A stretch of DNA of 29,964 nucleotides from CAZGSN01 sp964371655. GTDB taxonomy: Bacteria > Desulfobacterota > Binatia > HRBIN30. The notes under the pieces are model-generated. The model had not been told where the DNA came from, searched no databases, and worked only from the letters and a program-made list of their open reading frames with translations. Each line of letters starts with the position of its first letter. Position 1 is the first letter of the stretch. The stretch lies in assembly GCA_964371655.1 (NCBI GenBank), contig CAYJOD010000080.1, forward strand, positions 1 through 29,964, given 5' to 3'. Positions 22,944 through 29,961 of the stretch are shown piece by piece. The position numbers were made by a program, and so were the translations under genes.

Positions 22944-23152
22944 AGACCCTTCCCTCCCGATCTCTGGTTTGTAGAGAACTACCTGGGGCGCAGACAAGGC
23001 ACGCCGGGGCGGGCTGCACGTTCCTCTCCACGCAGCTCCACCGTGCTCAGAGCGCGCGTCCTCCAAGGCTCGCAATGAAGGCGAGCAAACAGGTGGTCGT
23101 CTCTCTTCGGAGCGAAGGTCGCCTAAACGGACTCTTCGACAAGCGCCGATAG

Positions 23153-23302
23153 TGTATCAGTTTGATTCCAGAGCAATGTCATCCCGAGCGCCAGTGAGGG
23201 ATCGTCTTCGGGTCGACGACCGCAACAGCGCGCGCTCGCGGAAGATTCCTCGCCACGGAATTGTGGATGGCTCGGAATGACAATCCGAATCAAACTGACA
23301 CA
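23153..23302. mobile_element. 150-bp MITE-like element with ~33-bp terminal inverted repeats
   Basis: Left end 23153-23189 (TGTATCAGTTTGATTCC then GTCATCCCGAGC) and right end 23270-23302 are inverse complements, with a short gap and a few mismatches. The GTCATCCCGAGC/GCTCGGAATGAC inner part is a repeat I know from many unrelated genomes. It has no coding capacity and ends 55 bases before the Uma2 start codon. Confidence 0.75.
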
Positions 23303-23357
23303 CGACCCAAGCACCAAGATCCTCGCCCCGCTGAACGCCATGTGGTACGAGCTGAAC

Positions 23358-23951
23358 ATGGCGCGACCGCAGCGGCGATACACGGAAGACGACTACTTCA
23401 CGATCGAGGAAATGTCTGAGATCCGTCACGAGTATCACCAAGGCGAAATCTTCGCGATGGCCGGAGCCTCGGCCGCACATAATGCAATCACGATCAACGT
23501 AGTGACGCGACTGCAGACCGCGCTGCGCCGGCACGGATGCCGGGCCTATGGAAGCGATCTGCGTATTCAAACGCCTTCTGGCCTCTACACCTACCCAGAC
23601 ATCTCGGTCGTATGCGGGCCTCTGCTCTTCGTTCCCGGTCGTGATGACACGGTCACCAACCCGACCCTACTGGTGGAGGTCGCATCCGACGCGACGCGCG
23701 AGTACGATCGCGGTGACAAGTTTGGTTTCTACAAATCGATCCCAACGTTCCGAGAATACTTGCTCATTGAGCAAGCCCTCGTACACGTCCAGCAGTGGAG
23801 CAAGAACGACAGAGGCCGCTGGGTAAGCTCGACGCAGACGCAGCTCGGTAGTCGGATGCAACTGGCCTCTCTGCCGCTCGCCCTAAGACTCTCAGAGATC
23901 TATCGCGACGTGTTTGGCGACAACGCAACGACGAGGCGCCGCGCCGGTTGA
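23358..23951 (+). CDS. Uma2-family (DUF820) restriction endonuclease-like protein
   Basis: 197 residues from the ATG at 23358 (MARPQRRYTEDDYFTIEE), which is the usual family start. Earlier in-frame ATGs at 23277 and 23340 are unlikely because the first lies inside a repeat. The PD-(D/E)XK-like core is visible as YPDISVVC (80-87), LLVEVASDATREYDRGDKF (104-122; Glu107 and Lys121) and FREYLLIE (131-138). The fold is that of restriction endonucleases, but the function of Uma2 proteins is poorly known. They occur in large numbers in cyanobacteria and some other bacteria. No partner gene is adjacent. The stop codon lies in the loop of a GC-rich hairpin. Confidence 0.88.
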   Translation: MARPQRRYTEDDYFTIEEMSEIRHEYHQGEIFAMAGASAAHNAITINVVTRLQTALRRHGCRAYGSDLRIQTPSGLYTYPDISVVCGPLLFVPGRDDTVTNPTLLVEVASDATREYDRGDKFGFYKSIPTFREYLLIEQALVHVQQWSKNDRGRWVSSTQTQLGSRMQLASLPLALRLSEIYRDVFGDNATTRRRAG

Positions 23952-23960
23952 GACCGGCGC
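23941..23960. terminator. GC hairpin between convergent genes
   Basis: GCGCCGGT (23941-23948), loop TGAG, ACCGGCGC (23953-23960): a perfect 8-bp stem containing the Uma2 stop codon in its loop. No T run, so a weak or bidirectional terminator at best. Confidence 0.45.
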
Positions 23961-23995
23961 CCCGACACCTCACGTCGACGTATTGATCTTCGACC

Positions 23996-24673
23996 TTACT
24001 TCGAAGCTCTTACCAACGTTCCGCGTTCGGCCCCGGGGATGCTCTCGGTCTCGGCACGGCCAGCGGTGATCCACTCGTGCATCGGCGCGTCGTCGAGAAC
24101 CGTTCGCATATAGGCGGCGCCAATCTCCGGCAGCGCTACCCGGTAGGCTGCGAAGCGAATGACGACCGGCGCGTACATCGCGTCGGCAGCCGAGAACGCA
24201 CCGAACAGCCACGGTCCGTCGGTGCCCGCCTGCCGGCGGCAGTCGCTCCAAATGGCGACGATGCGATTGATGTCGGCTTGCGCAGCGGCCGAGGGGACGA
24301 CCCCGGCGCGCGGCCAGTCGCAGTTCATCGGCAACTCCATGCGCAGGTCGGCGAAGCCAGAGTGCATCTCGGCGGCGATCGAGCGCGCCCGCGCCCGCGT
24401 TGCCAGCGCGCTCGGCCATGCACCAACATCCGGAAAACGGTCGGCGACGTACTCGCAGATCGCGAGCGAATCCCACACCACGAGTGCGCCGTCGATCAGG
24501 GCCGGAACCTTGCCGGCCGGCGAGTAGCGCAGAATCTGCGCCTTCGACTCAGGCTGATAGAGCGACACCTTGATCTCCTCGAAGGGCACGCCGGCGTGGC
24601 GCAACAGCAACCACGGCCGTAATGACCACGAAGAGTACTTCTTGTTTCCGATGACGAGTTTGAGCGTCGACAT
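23996..24673 (-). CDS. Glutathione S-transferase family protein
   Basis: 225 residues from the ATG at 24673 (MSTLKLVIGNKKYSSWSLRP). The thioredoxin-like N-terminal domain contains the YSSWSLRPW start typical of one bacterial GST group. The cis-Pro region is GKVPALIDG (54-62) and the glutathione-contact DS pair is in VWDSLAICEYVADRFP. The C-terminal all-helical domain follows. The enzyme conjugates glutathione to electrophiles or acts as a related peroxidase or isomerase, and the substrate is not predictable. Further upstream the frame is open to 24925 but runs through a palindromic repeat, so those 84 residues are rejected. Confidence 0.92.
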   Translation of the reverse strand: MSTLKLVIGNKKYSSWSLRPWLLLRHAGVPFEEIKVSLYQPESKAQILRYSPAGKVPALIDGALVVWDSLAICEYVADRFPDVGAWPSALATRARARSIAAEMHSGFADLRMELPMNCDWPRAGVVPSAAAQADINRIVAIWSDCRRQAGTDGPWLFGAFSAADAMYAPVVIRFAAYRVALPEIGAAYMRTVLDDAPMHEWITAGRAETESIPGAERGTLVRASK

Positions 24674-24795
24674 GGGACGCCGCATACCGCGGATCGCAGG
24701 ACAAGAAAACCGTGCCCGTCTCCACGTTCGGCGATGCGAGCAGCGAGCCCGCGCGGTTGCGGCACCGGAGGACCCACGGGGCTTTGCACGTAAAT

Positions 24796-24884
24796 CCTTG
24801 CCCGTGCCCTTGCCGTTGCCCGTACCCTTCCGGAAACACCAGCCAGAACGGGCAAGGGCAACGGCAGGGGCATAGGCAAGAAGG
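24796..24884. repeat. Palindromic element, CTTGCCCGTGCC-type arms
   Basis: Left arm 24796-24823 (CTTGCCCGTGCCCTTGCCGT) and right arm 24848-24884 (ACGGGCAAGGGCAACGGCAG) are imperfect inverse complements built from GCCCTT/GCCCGT units. It lies upstream of the GST gene. Confidence 0.7.
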
Positions 24885-24911
24885 ATGGAAACGGAGTTTA
24901 GGTGCGAAGCC

Positions 24912-25026
24912 GACCCACGAATCACCGCTCCCTAACGGTCGCGGCTCAGGTCGAGATCTACAGGGTTTCGTCATGTCAGAGCCGCGCGCGTAAGCAAGCG
25001 GTCAGCGGGTAACTGCCTCCAGAAGT
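24912..25026 (-). repeat. Dispersed ~115-bp repeat, copy 2
   Basis: Same family as 21909-22024, opposite orientation, more diverged in the centre (24956-24980). The blocks CACGAATCACCGCTCCCT and GTAAGCAAGCGGTCAGCGGG are kept. Confidence 0.8.
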
Positions 25027-25030
25027 GCGA

Positions 25031-25092
25031 GGGCAGTGGTCAGGGGTCAGTTGTGGATCTGTCCACTGACCACTGGCCCCTGACCACTGCCC
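25031..25092. repeat. Palindrome, GGCAGTGGTCAGGGG type
   Basis: GGGCAGTGGTCAGGGGTCAG (from 25031) pairs with 25072-25092 with one mismatch. Further degenerate CCACTGACCA units sit between the arms. It may serve as the transcript end for amt on the minus strand. Bases 25093-25200 add a GGGGCGGG/CCCGCCCC hairpin (about 25110-25143). Confidence 0.7.
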
Positions 25093-25200
25093 CCTTACGG
25101 GCCAAACGCAAAGGGGCGGGCGCGAACTTGTGGGGCCCGCCCCGTTTGTGAAAAACACCGGGGTAGCGGTAGCCCCGGCATGCGTCGGCCGCCGGCGTGG

Positions 25201-25262
25201 NNNNNNNNNNCGCGCGCTGCGGGCCCCCCGCCGGGGGGGGGGGGGCCGGGGCCGGGCCCCCG
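25201..25262. other. Assembly gap with flanking G/C homopolymers
   Basis: Ten N at 25201-25210, then C and G runs including about 14 consecutive G near 25233-25246. The join is unreliable. The amt stop codon at 25293 lies beyond it and is not affected. Confidence 0.95.
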
Positions 25263-25292
25263 CCCCTTTGGTCAAACGATCCGGCTAAGCGA

Positions 25293-27041
25293 TCAGCCCG
25301 ACATGCTGCGGCCGCCGGAGTGCAACGCGAAATCCGGATACGCCGGCGCGCCCACTTCGGGAATGTCGAGGCCTTCGATCTCCACTTCTTTGGACACGCG
25401 GATCGGCGTGATCATGTCGCTGAACTTGAACCAAGCGTAACCCAAGACAAAGCCGACGATGACTACCACCGCTGCATCCAGACACTGCGCGAGGAACTGT
25501 GAGAAGTCGCCGTAGAGCAGGCCGCGCACACCGTCCGAGCCGTACGCCTTCACATACGCATCGCGAACAACGCCGTTCCACCCGGCCCCATACTCGCCGG
25601 TCGAGAAGATACCGACAGAAAGCAGGCCCCACACCCCGTTCATGCCGTGCACCGAGACCGCACCAACGACGTCGTCGACTCCTTTCTGTTCGAAGAACAG
25701 CACGCTGTAGACCACGAGCACGCCGGCAATTAGCCCGATCAACGCCGCGCTCCACGGCACAACAAAGGCACACGGCGCGGTGATCGCCACCAGCCCCGCC
25801 AGCATACCGTTGCAGAGCATCGACGGATCGTGCTTGAGCCCCTTAAACTCCAACGCTGCCATCGCCCCAATCGCGCCGGTGATGCTCGCCAGCATCGTGT
25901 TCACCACGACGAAGCTGATGCGCAGATCGGTCCCGGACAAGGTCGAGCCGGGATTGAACCCGAACCAACCGAAGGCGAGGATGAACGTCCCCAACACCAC
26001 CATCGGAATGTTGTGGCCAGGAATTGCCTGTGGCCGCCCGTCCTTGCTGTACTTGCCGATACGGGGACCGACCACCAAGGCCCCGGCCAGGCCAATGAAC
26101 CCGCCCATGGCATGCACGACCCCGGAACCGGCGAAGTCCACCGCCCCGTGTCCAAGACCCCAGTTGACGCCGGCCTGTGCCAGCCATCCACCACCCCACA
26201 CCCAGTTGGCGTACAAGCAGTACGGGAAGGCGACCCACAGACCGTAGAGGATGAAATTCTTCCACGCCCAGCGCTCAGCCATGGCGCCGGTCGGAATGGT
26301 TGCGGTGGTGTCCATGAACACCATCATGAAGAAGAACAGTGCCATGACCGAGACGTCATTGACGGAGCTGCCCAGAAAGAAGCCCTTGGTCCCGAGCAAA
26401 CCATAGGTAAAGGCACCGGTAGCGTTGCCGGCCGCATCCAGCGCCGCCCCGATTCCGATCCCACCATTGAGCAACGACAAGCCCGGCCCCAGAGAAGGAT
26501 ACCATCCGGGCGGCACCGGCCCGTTCCACCAATTGCCCCAGCCGATGGCGAAGCCGTACACCCAGAAGGCCAGGCAACCGAGGGGATAGATGAGGAAGTT
26601 CATCGCCGAGGTATGGGACGCGTTCTTGGCCCGACACAGTCCGGTCTCGACGAACATGAATCCGGCCTGCATGAACATGACGAGGAAGCCGGCGATCAGC
26701 AGCCAGACCATGTTGATGGAAATCATATTGTGCGCGACGCGATCGTACAGATCGGGCAAGCTCATGGTGGACGGCACATCGCCCTTGCCATCGCCCGCCG
26801 GTGTCGCCCACACGCCGGTAGCGGCGCCGGTGGCGTCCGGCCACGACGGCTTCGCCGCGTCATTGGTGGCCGTGAAATAGGCCGGTAGCTTCGGCGCCGC
26901 GTCCTCGGCGCGAACAGTGCGCACCAGCCCGCAGACGGGCAACGCCAGCGCTCCCAGCACTAGGAGCACGCCGAGTCCCGCCGCCCGTCGGGCGCGCCAG
27001 CGGCGGCCTCTCACTCGTTCGTCAAGAACTTTTCGAATCAC
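25293..27041 (-). CDS. amt: Ammonium transporter
   Basis: 582 residues from a GTG at 27041, with AGGAGG about nine bases upstream. This start follows the glnB stop, whereas the in-frame ATG further up would lie inside glnB. A cleavable signal peptide (about residues 18-45) is followed by a periplasmic stretch and the 11 transmembrane segments of the Amt family. The signature DFAGSGVVHAMGG is at 302-314. The twin pore histidines are His310 and His465 (VSVHGMNG). The protein conducts ammonium into the cell and its gate is closed by the PII protein encoded just upstream. The N-terminal extension of about 90 residues before the first Amt helix is longer than in Escherichia coli AmtB. Confidence 0.95.
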   Translation of the reverse strand: MIRKVLDERVRGRRWRARRAAGLGVLLVLGALALPVCGLVRTVRAEDAAPKLPAYFTATNDAAKPSWPDATGAATGVWATPAGDGKGDVPSTMSLPDLYDRVAHNMISINMVWLLIAGFLVMFMQAGFMFVETGLCRAKNASHTSAMNFLIYPLGCLAFWVYGFAIGWGNWWNGPVPPGWYPSLGPGLSLLNGGIGIGAALDAAGNATGAFTYGLLGTKGFFLGSSVNDVSVMALFFFMMVFMDTTATIPTGAMAERWAWKNFILYGLWVAFPYCLYANWVWGGGWLAQAGVNWGLGHGAVDFAGSGVVHAMGGFIGLAGALVVGPRIGKYSKDGRPQAIPGHNIPMVVLGTFILAFGWFGFNPGSTLSGTDLRISFVVVNTMLASITGAIGAMAALEFKGLKHDPSMLCNGMLAGLVAITAPCAFVVPWSAALIGLIAGVLVVYSVLFFEQKGVDDVVGAVSVHGMNGVWGLLSVGIFSTGEYGAGWNGVVRDAYVKAYGSDGVRGLLYGDFSQFLAQCLDAAVVVIVGFVLGYAWFKFSDMITPIRVSKEVEIEGLDIPEVGAPAYPDFALHSGGRSMSG

Positions 27042-27105
27042 GATCCTATCCTCCTCTCTATCTGCTGTATCTGCTGTCGGGTTTTCACGCTTGGGCGCGC
27101 CGCCC

Positions 27106-27444
27106 CTACAAGGCGTCGTGTCCACGTTCCCCGGTCCGAATGCGCACGGCTTCGTCGATCGGCACGACGAAGATCTTGCCATCGCCGATCTTCCCGGTCC
27201 GCGCCGCGTTGAGGATTGCCTCCACCACGGGCGCCACCCGGCTATCGTCGACCGCGATTTCGAGCTTCACCTTGGGAAGAAAGTCGACGACGTACTCGGC
27301 GCCGCGGTAGAGCTCGGTATGCCCCTTTTGGCGCCCAAAGCCCTTTACTTCACTGACCGTGAGACCTTCGACGCCGACGCTGGCCAACGCTTCCTTGACC
27401 TCGTCGAGCTTGAACGGTTTGATGATTGCTTCGATCTTCTTCAT
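27106..27444 (-). CDS. glnK: Nitrogen regulatory PII protein
   Basis: A 112-residue PII protein. The T-loop carries the uridylylation site Tyr51 in ELYRGAEYVVDFLPK. The ATP-binding B-loop is TGKIGDGKIFV, and the C-loop ends at RIRTGERG. PII senses 2-oxoglutarate, ATP and ADP, and blocks the ammonium channel when nitrogen is plentiful. Its position directly before amt, 64 bases apart on the same strand, is the conserved glnK-amtB arrangement, so glnK is a better name than glnB although sequence alone cannot separate them. The ATG at 27444 has AGGAGG upstream, and a sigma-54 promoter lies about 50 bases before the start. Confidence 0.95.
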   Translation of the reverse strand: MKKIEAIIKPFKLDEVKEALASVGVEGLTVSEVKGFGRQKGHTELYRGAEYVVDFLPKVKLEIAVDDSRVAPVVEAILNAARTGKIGDGKIFVVPIDEAVRIRTGERGHDAL

Positions 27445-27492
27445 GTACCCTCGCCTCCTCTTGCCGCTGTTGCGGTGACGTATGACTCACAC

Positions 27493-27509
27493 AGCAAGAG
27501 CGCTGCCAA
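27493..27509 (-). promoter_or_regulatory. Sigma-54 promoter of the glnK-amt operon
   Basis: On the minus strand the sequence is TTGGCAGCGCTCTTGCT, against the consensus YTGGCACGRNNNTTGCW. The essential GG and GC are separated by exactly 10 bases. The predicted start is near 27482, giving a 5' leader of about 38 bases. Sigma-54 control by NtrC is known for glnK-amtB operons. No clear NtrC-binding dyad was found by eye. Confidence 0.75.
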
Positions 27510-27754
27510 CCTTGCAGAGTGCATTGCTGACCGGTGTTGTGCGCTGGCCAAGACGATCCACTGCCTATTCTCGGGGCCGTGCTCATCACGACAGCAGCGG
27601 CCGCACACCGCGGCACCCAGAGGCTGGCCACGGCGCCAGCGTCTCCAGGTGAGGGAATTCACGGCTGCCAGCGAACACAGCAGTGGCCGCATCCGAGGCA
27701 CGTTCGTCGACGACGGGCTACGACATTTCTCACGACCTTCGGTGTGAACCCTGC

Positions 27755-27778
27755 GGCGCAGGCAGCGACGCCTGCGCC
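27755..27778. repeat. Hairpin, GGCGCAGGC/GCCTGCGCC
   Basis: A perfect 9-bp stem (27755-27763 with 27770-27778) with a 6-base loop in the spacer upstream of glnK. The rest of 27510-27878 shows no gene I can support. Confidence 0.6.
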
Positions 27779-27878
27779 ACCAGACTCGCATTTTATTTGC
27801 AGCCTCGACGCGGTGGAACGCGCCGCCGGGCCGGCTAATCTTGATGTCTCGGAAATTACACAATGATGCACTGCGTAA

Positions 27879-28031
27879 GGGACAGAGGAACAAAGGGATC
27901 AGGTACTGGCGCGATTGCGCGCGGCACCCGAGGTGCCGGTGCACGCGCACGTCGACAGCCCGTTAGTCATGGACGCAGCGCGGCGCGCGCTGGCACGCGC
28001 CGGTCTCGAGGATCTGCTCCCGGATTACTGA
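27879..28031 (+). pseudogene. 3' remnant of an unidentified gene
   Basis: After a stop at 27876-27878, an open frame of 50 codons runs to TGA at 28029-28031. It encodes a protein-like sequence with segments QVLARLRAAPEVPVHAHVDS and MDAARRALARAGLEDLLPDY, which has the amphipathic-helix pattern and GC-rich third positions of real coding DNA here. There is no usable start codon near its beginning. I read it as the C-terminal end of a gene whose front was lost, and do not recognise the family. Confidence 0.5.
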
Positions 28032-28118
28032 CGATTGCAAAAGAAATGGAAAATGAACCACAGAGACATAGCGCGAGCTGACGCCCGCAACCCAAGCAGC
28101 GCCGGTGTTTGGAAGCAC

Positions 28119-28149
28119 CCCCTCTCCCGCAATACCCGCGGGAGAGGGG
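28119..28149. repeat. Palindrome, CCCCTCTCCCGC type
   Basis: A perfect 12-bp stem: CCCCTCTCCCGC (28119-28130), 7-base loop, GCGGGAGAGGGG (28138-28149). This is a repeat type I know from many proteobacterial genomes. Confidence 0.75.
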
Positions 28150-28236
28150 AGCTAGCCTTGCCGCCCAACTGGAGAATCTTCGCGTGCCGACAAGATTCTG
28201 AACATGAGTAGTCTAGAGGCCACAGAGAAGCGGCTC

Positions 28237-28453
28237 AGTGTTCAAGCTGAGATTTGGAGTAGGTTTGAACCTCTGATCGTAGCCGCGCTCGCCAGAGCGT
28301 GGAGCAGGTGGAATCGAAACACGAATCTGCCGACTAACACTGGCGGCCGCGGCCTTGGCGGCCGCAGCTACATCTGCGTTCGCCCGCGTTTGCGCCGACT
28401 ACGGGGTTCTCGATGGAACCTGAAAACCTACTCCGAATCTCAGGTTCAAGCAC
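28237..28453. repeat. Inverted-repeat element in gene-free region 28032-28621
   Basis: Left arm about 28237-28275 (TTCAAGCTGAGATTTGGAGT) and right arm about 28410-28453 (ACTCCGAATCTCAGGTTCAA) are complementary with few mismatches. An inner GGCGGCCGC...GCGGCCGC-like palindrome lies at about 28342-28367. Outer CCACAGAGA (28220) and CTCTGTGCCTCTGTGGTT (28494-28511) units add a further layer. It probably is a composite of two palindromic families. No gene is supported in 28032-28621. Confidence 0.6.
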
Positions 28454-28621
28454 AGTTATTGACCCTCATTTCTCCGGGTTCTTTCTCGGTGTCCTCTGTG
28501 CCTCTGTGGTTGGTCGTCTTCATCCGTTCCGCGTGCGGGTTATGCAACGCTCAACAGACAGGAGAAGAAGGAATGGAAGCGCGACACGGCGGCCACCGAG
28601 CGCCGCGATCGCAGCTTCTTT

Positions 28622-28981
28622 CTAGACGTCGCCCGTGTACACACAGCCGGAGCTGCAGGTTTCGCGCACGATGACCTTGCTCAGACCCGGCAGCAGCGGT
28701 CGCAGCCGTTGCCAGATCCAGCGCGCCAGGTTCTCGCTGGTCGGATTCTCCAGCCCTTCGACCTCGTTCAAATAGTTGTGGTCGAGCTGATCTAGAAGCG
28801 GCTGAAACACCTTCTTGATGTCGGCGAAGTCCGTGATCCAGCCCTCAGGCTGCGCCAGCTCGCCGCGTACGTGGATCGCGACCCTGAACGAGTGCCCATG
28901 CAGGCGCCGACACTTGTGCCCCGGTGGCACGTTGGGCAGCATATGCGCCGCTTCAAATCTAAACTCCTTGAAGATCTCCAT
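28622..28981 (-). CDS. queD: 6-carboxytetrahydropterin synthase
   Basis: The 119-residue protein has the length of QueD, which converts dihydroneopterin triphosphate to 6-carboxytetrahydropterin, the second step of queuosine and 7-deazaguanine synthesis. Zinc ligands are His13 (FEAAHML), His28 and His30 (CRRLHGH). The catalytic Cys24 sits in CRRLHGH. The Asp67-His68 pair (LDQLDHNYLN) and Glu107 (VRETCSSGC) complete the active site. The CxxxHGH spacing favours QueD over mammalian-type 6-pyruvoyltetrahydropterin synthase. No queC, queE or queF is in the window. The ATG at 28981 gives the canonical N-terminus. Confidence 0.93.
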   Translation of the reverse strand: MEIFKEFRFEAAHMLPNVPPGHKCRRLHGHSFRVAIHVRGELAQPEGWITDFADIKKVFQPLLDQLDHNYLNEVEGLENPTSENLARWIWQRLRPLLPGLSKVIVRETCSSGCVYTGDV

Positions 28982-29054
28982 CGCACCGGCCCTTCAACGA
29001 AACCCGAGGAACCTGGGTATCGGCAATCCCGGCAGCGCCGGGACCGAACGCGAA

Positions 29055-29153
29055 GAAATGGAAAACAGGAAACCGAAAACCGGAGATGGAAAACGGGTAA
29101 ATTGACCAGTTTTCGGTTTCCGGTTTCGTGTTCCCGGTTTTCCATTTCCCTTC
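29055..29153. repeat. Palindromic element, GAAAACCGGAAACC-type arms
   Basis: Left arm 29055-29096 (GGAAAACAGGAAACCGAAAA) and right arm 29107-29153 (TTTTCGGTTTCCGGTTTCGT) are imperfect inverse complements of degenerate GGAAAAC/CGAAAAC units around a 10-base loop. It lies between queD and the YHS-like gene. Confidence 0.75.
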
Positions 29154-29251
29154 CGAGCTGTTCAAGCCTTTCCCGGCAAGGAACCAACACCCGGCTCTAA
29201 GAGAGACCCACGTCCGAGAGTCTCCGCGCCACGACTCGGAAGCTCCGTGGC

Positions 29252-29521
29252 TCAGTGCCCGCTCTTGTGCTCAGGGTCGCTCAGGAACGCCTTCTTCTCG
29301 CTCTCACTACAGAAGTAGTACGTCTTGCCGCCAACGTCGGCGGAGGGCGTGTCGGCCTCGAGCTCCATCTTCATGCCGTCCTTGGCGCAGCTCACTTCAT
29401 CACCGATCTTGGCGCGCTTGGCCTCCGCCGCCGCAGGCTGATCTGCCGCAATTGCGCGATTGGCGACAACTGCCCCACCGAGAGCCGCCGTCAGCGCCAA
29501 GATTCTCATTGTTCGAGTCAT
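29252..29521 (-). CDS. Small secreted YHS-like metal-binding protein
   Basis: 89 residues from the ATG at 29521, with AGGAGGA just upstream. A signal peptide (about residues 1-25, ALTAALGGAVVANRAIAA) precedes a mature part of about 64 residues. It carries GDEVSCAKDGMKMEL (40-54) and GKTYYFCSESEKKAFLSDP (65-83). YYFCS-x-x-x-KKAF is the signature of YHS and TRASH-like heavy-metal domains, with Cys45 and Cys71 as likely ligands. The end is His-containing (EHKSGH), which could also bind metal. A role in periplasmic metal sensing or handling is inferred. No transporter or oxidase is adjacent. Confidence 0.82.
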   Translation of the reverse strand: MTRTMRILALTAALGGAVVANRAIAADQPAAAEAKRAKIGDEVSCAKDGMKMELEADTPSADVGGKTYYFCSESEKKAFLSDPEHKSGH

Positions 29522-29684
29522 GATTCTCCTCCTTCGATTGGATCCGTTACCGGCCACGGTCTTGTGCGCAGAAGCACGGCCACAGCGCAAGACCCGCCGC
29601 GATCGTCGCCGCGGGCTGGACGGCCGCAAGCCAACGACCGCGACGACCCGTGCCCATAGGAGACTGTGGATCTTCTCGCGAGCC

Positions 29685-29809
29685 TGCCCTTCGAGACGCC
29701 GCCAGAAGAGGGCGGCTCCTCAGGGCGAACGGAACCTGGCGTGATTTTATTGAGTACTTGTCCGTTCGTGCTGAGGAGGCCCCTTCTTCTGGGGCCGTTT
29801 CGAAGCACG
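29685..29809. repeat. Palindromic element, GTTCG/CTGAGGAGG type (copy 2)
   Basis: Arms of about 48 bases (29685-29732 and 29761-29809) are complementary with scattered mismatches. They end in GGGCGAACGGA on one side and TCCGTTCGTGCTGAGGAGG on the other. Each arm also contains its own small hairpin (GCCGCC-AGAAGA-GGGCGGC). It is related to 6833-6987 and resembles the very widespread CCGTTCGTCCTGAGC-type repeat. Confidence 0.75.
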
Positions 29810-29845
29810 ACTCCGACTTTATCGACAGTCTCCGTAGAGTGTGGG

Positions 29846-29961
29846 AGATCCCACGAATCACCGCTCCCTCACGGTCGCGGCTCAGGTCGAGATCCGCAAA
29901 TTTCGCCAGGGCAGAGCCGCGCGCGTAAGCAAGCGGTCAGCGGGTGAATGCTTCCGTACAA
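29846..29961 (-). repeat. Dispersed ~115-bp repeat, copy 3, at scaffold end
   Basis: Nearly identical in inverse orientation to 21909-22024. It ends three bases before the scaffold end, so the repeat itself probably broke the assembly. Confidence 0.85.

Noticed and set aside
24674..24925. N-terminal extension of the glutathione S-transferase
   Set aside because: The extra residues are encoded by a palindromic GCCCTT repeat, and the ATG at 24673 gives the family's usual N-terminus.
25110..25143. GGGGCGGG/CCCGCCCC hairpin as intrinsic terminator of amt
   Set aside because: No T run on the minus strand after the stem, and the nearby assembly gap makes the distance to amt uncertain.
28204..28674. 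156-codon plus-strand frame before queD
   Set aside because: It runs through palindromic repeats and into the antisense of queD, and has no consistent protein pattern.
21909..29961. CRISPR-like interpretation of the repeated ~115-bp units
   Set aside because: The copies are thousands of bases apart, in mixed orientation, without regular spacers or cas genes.
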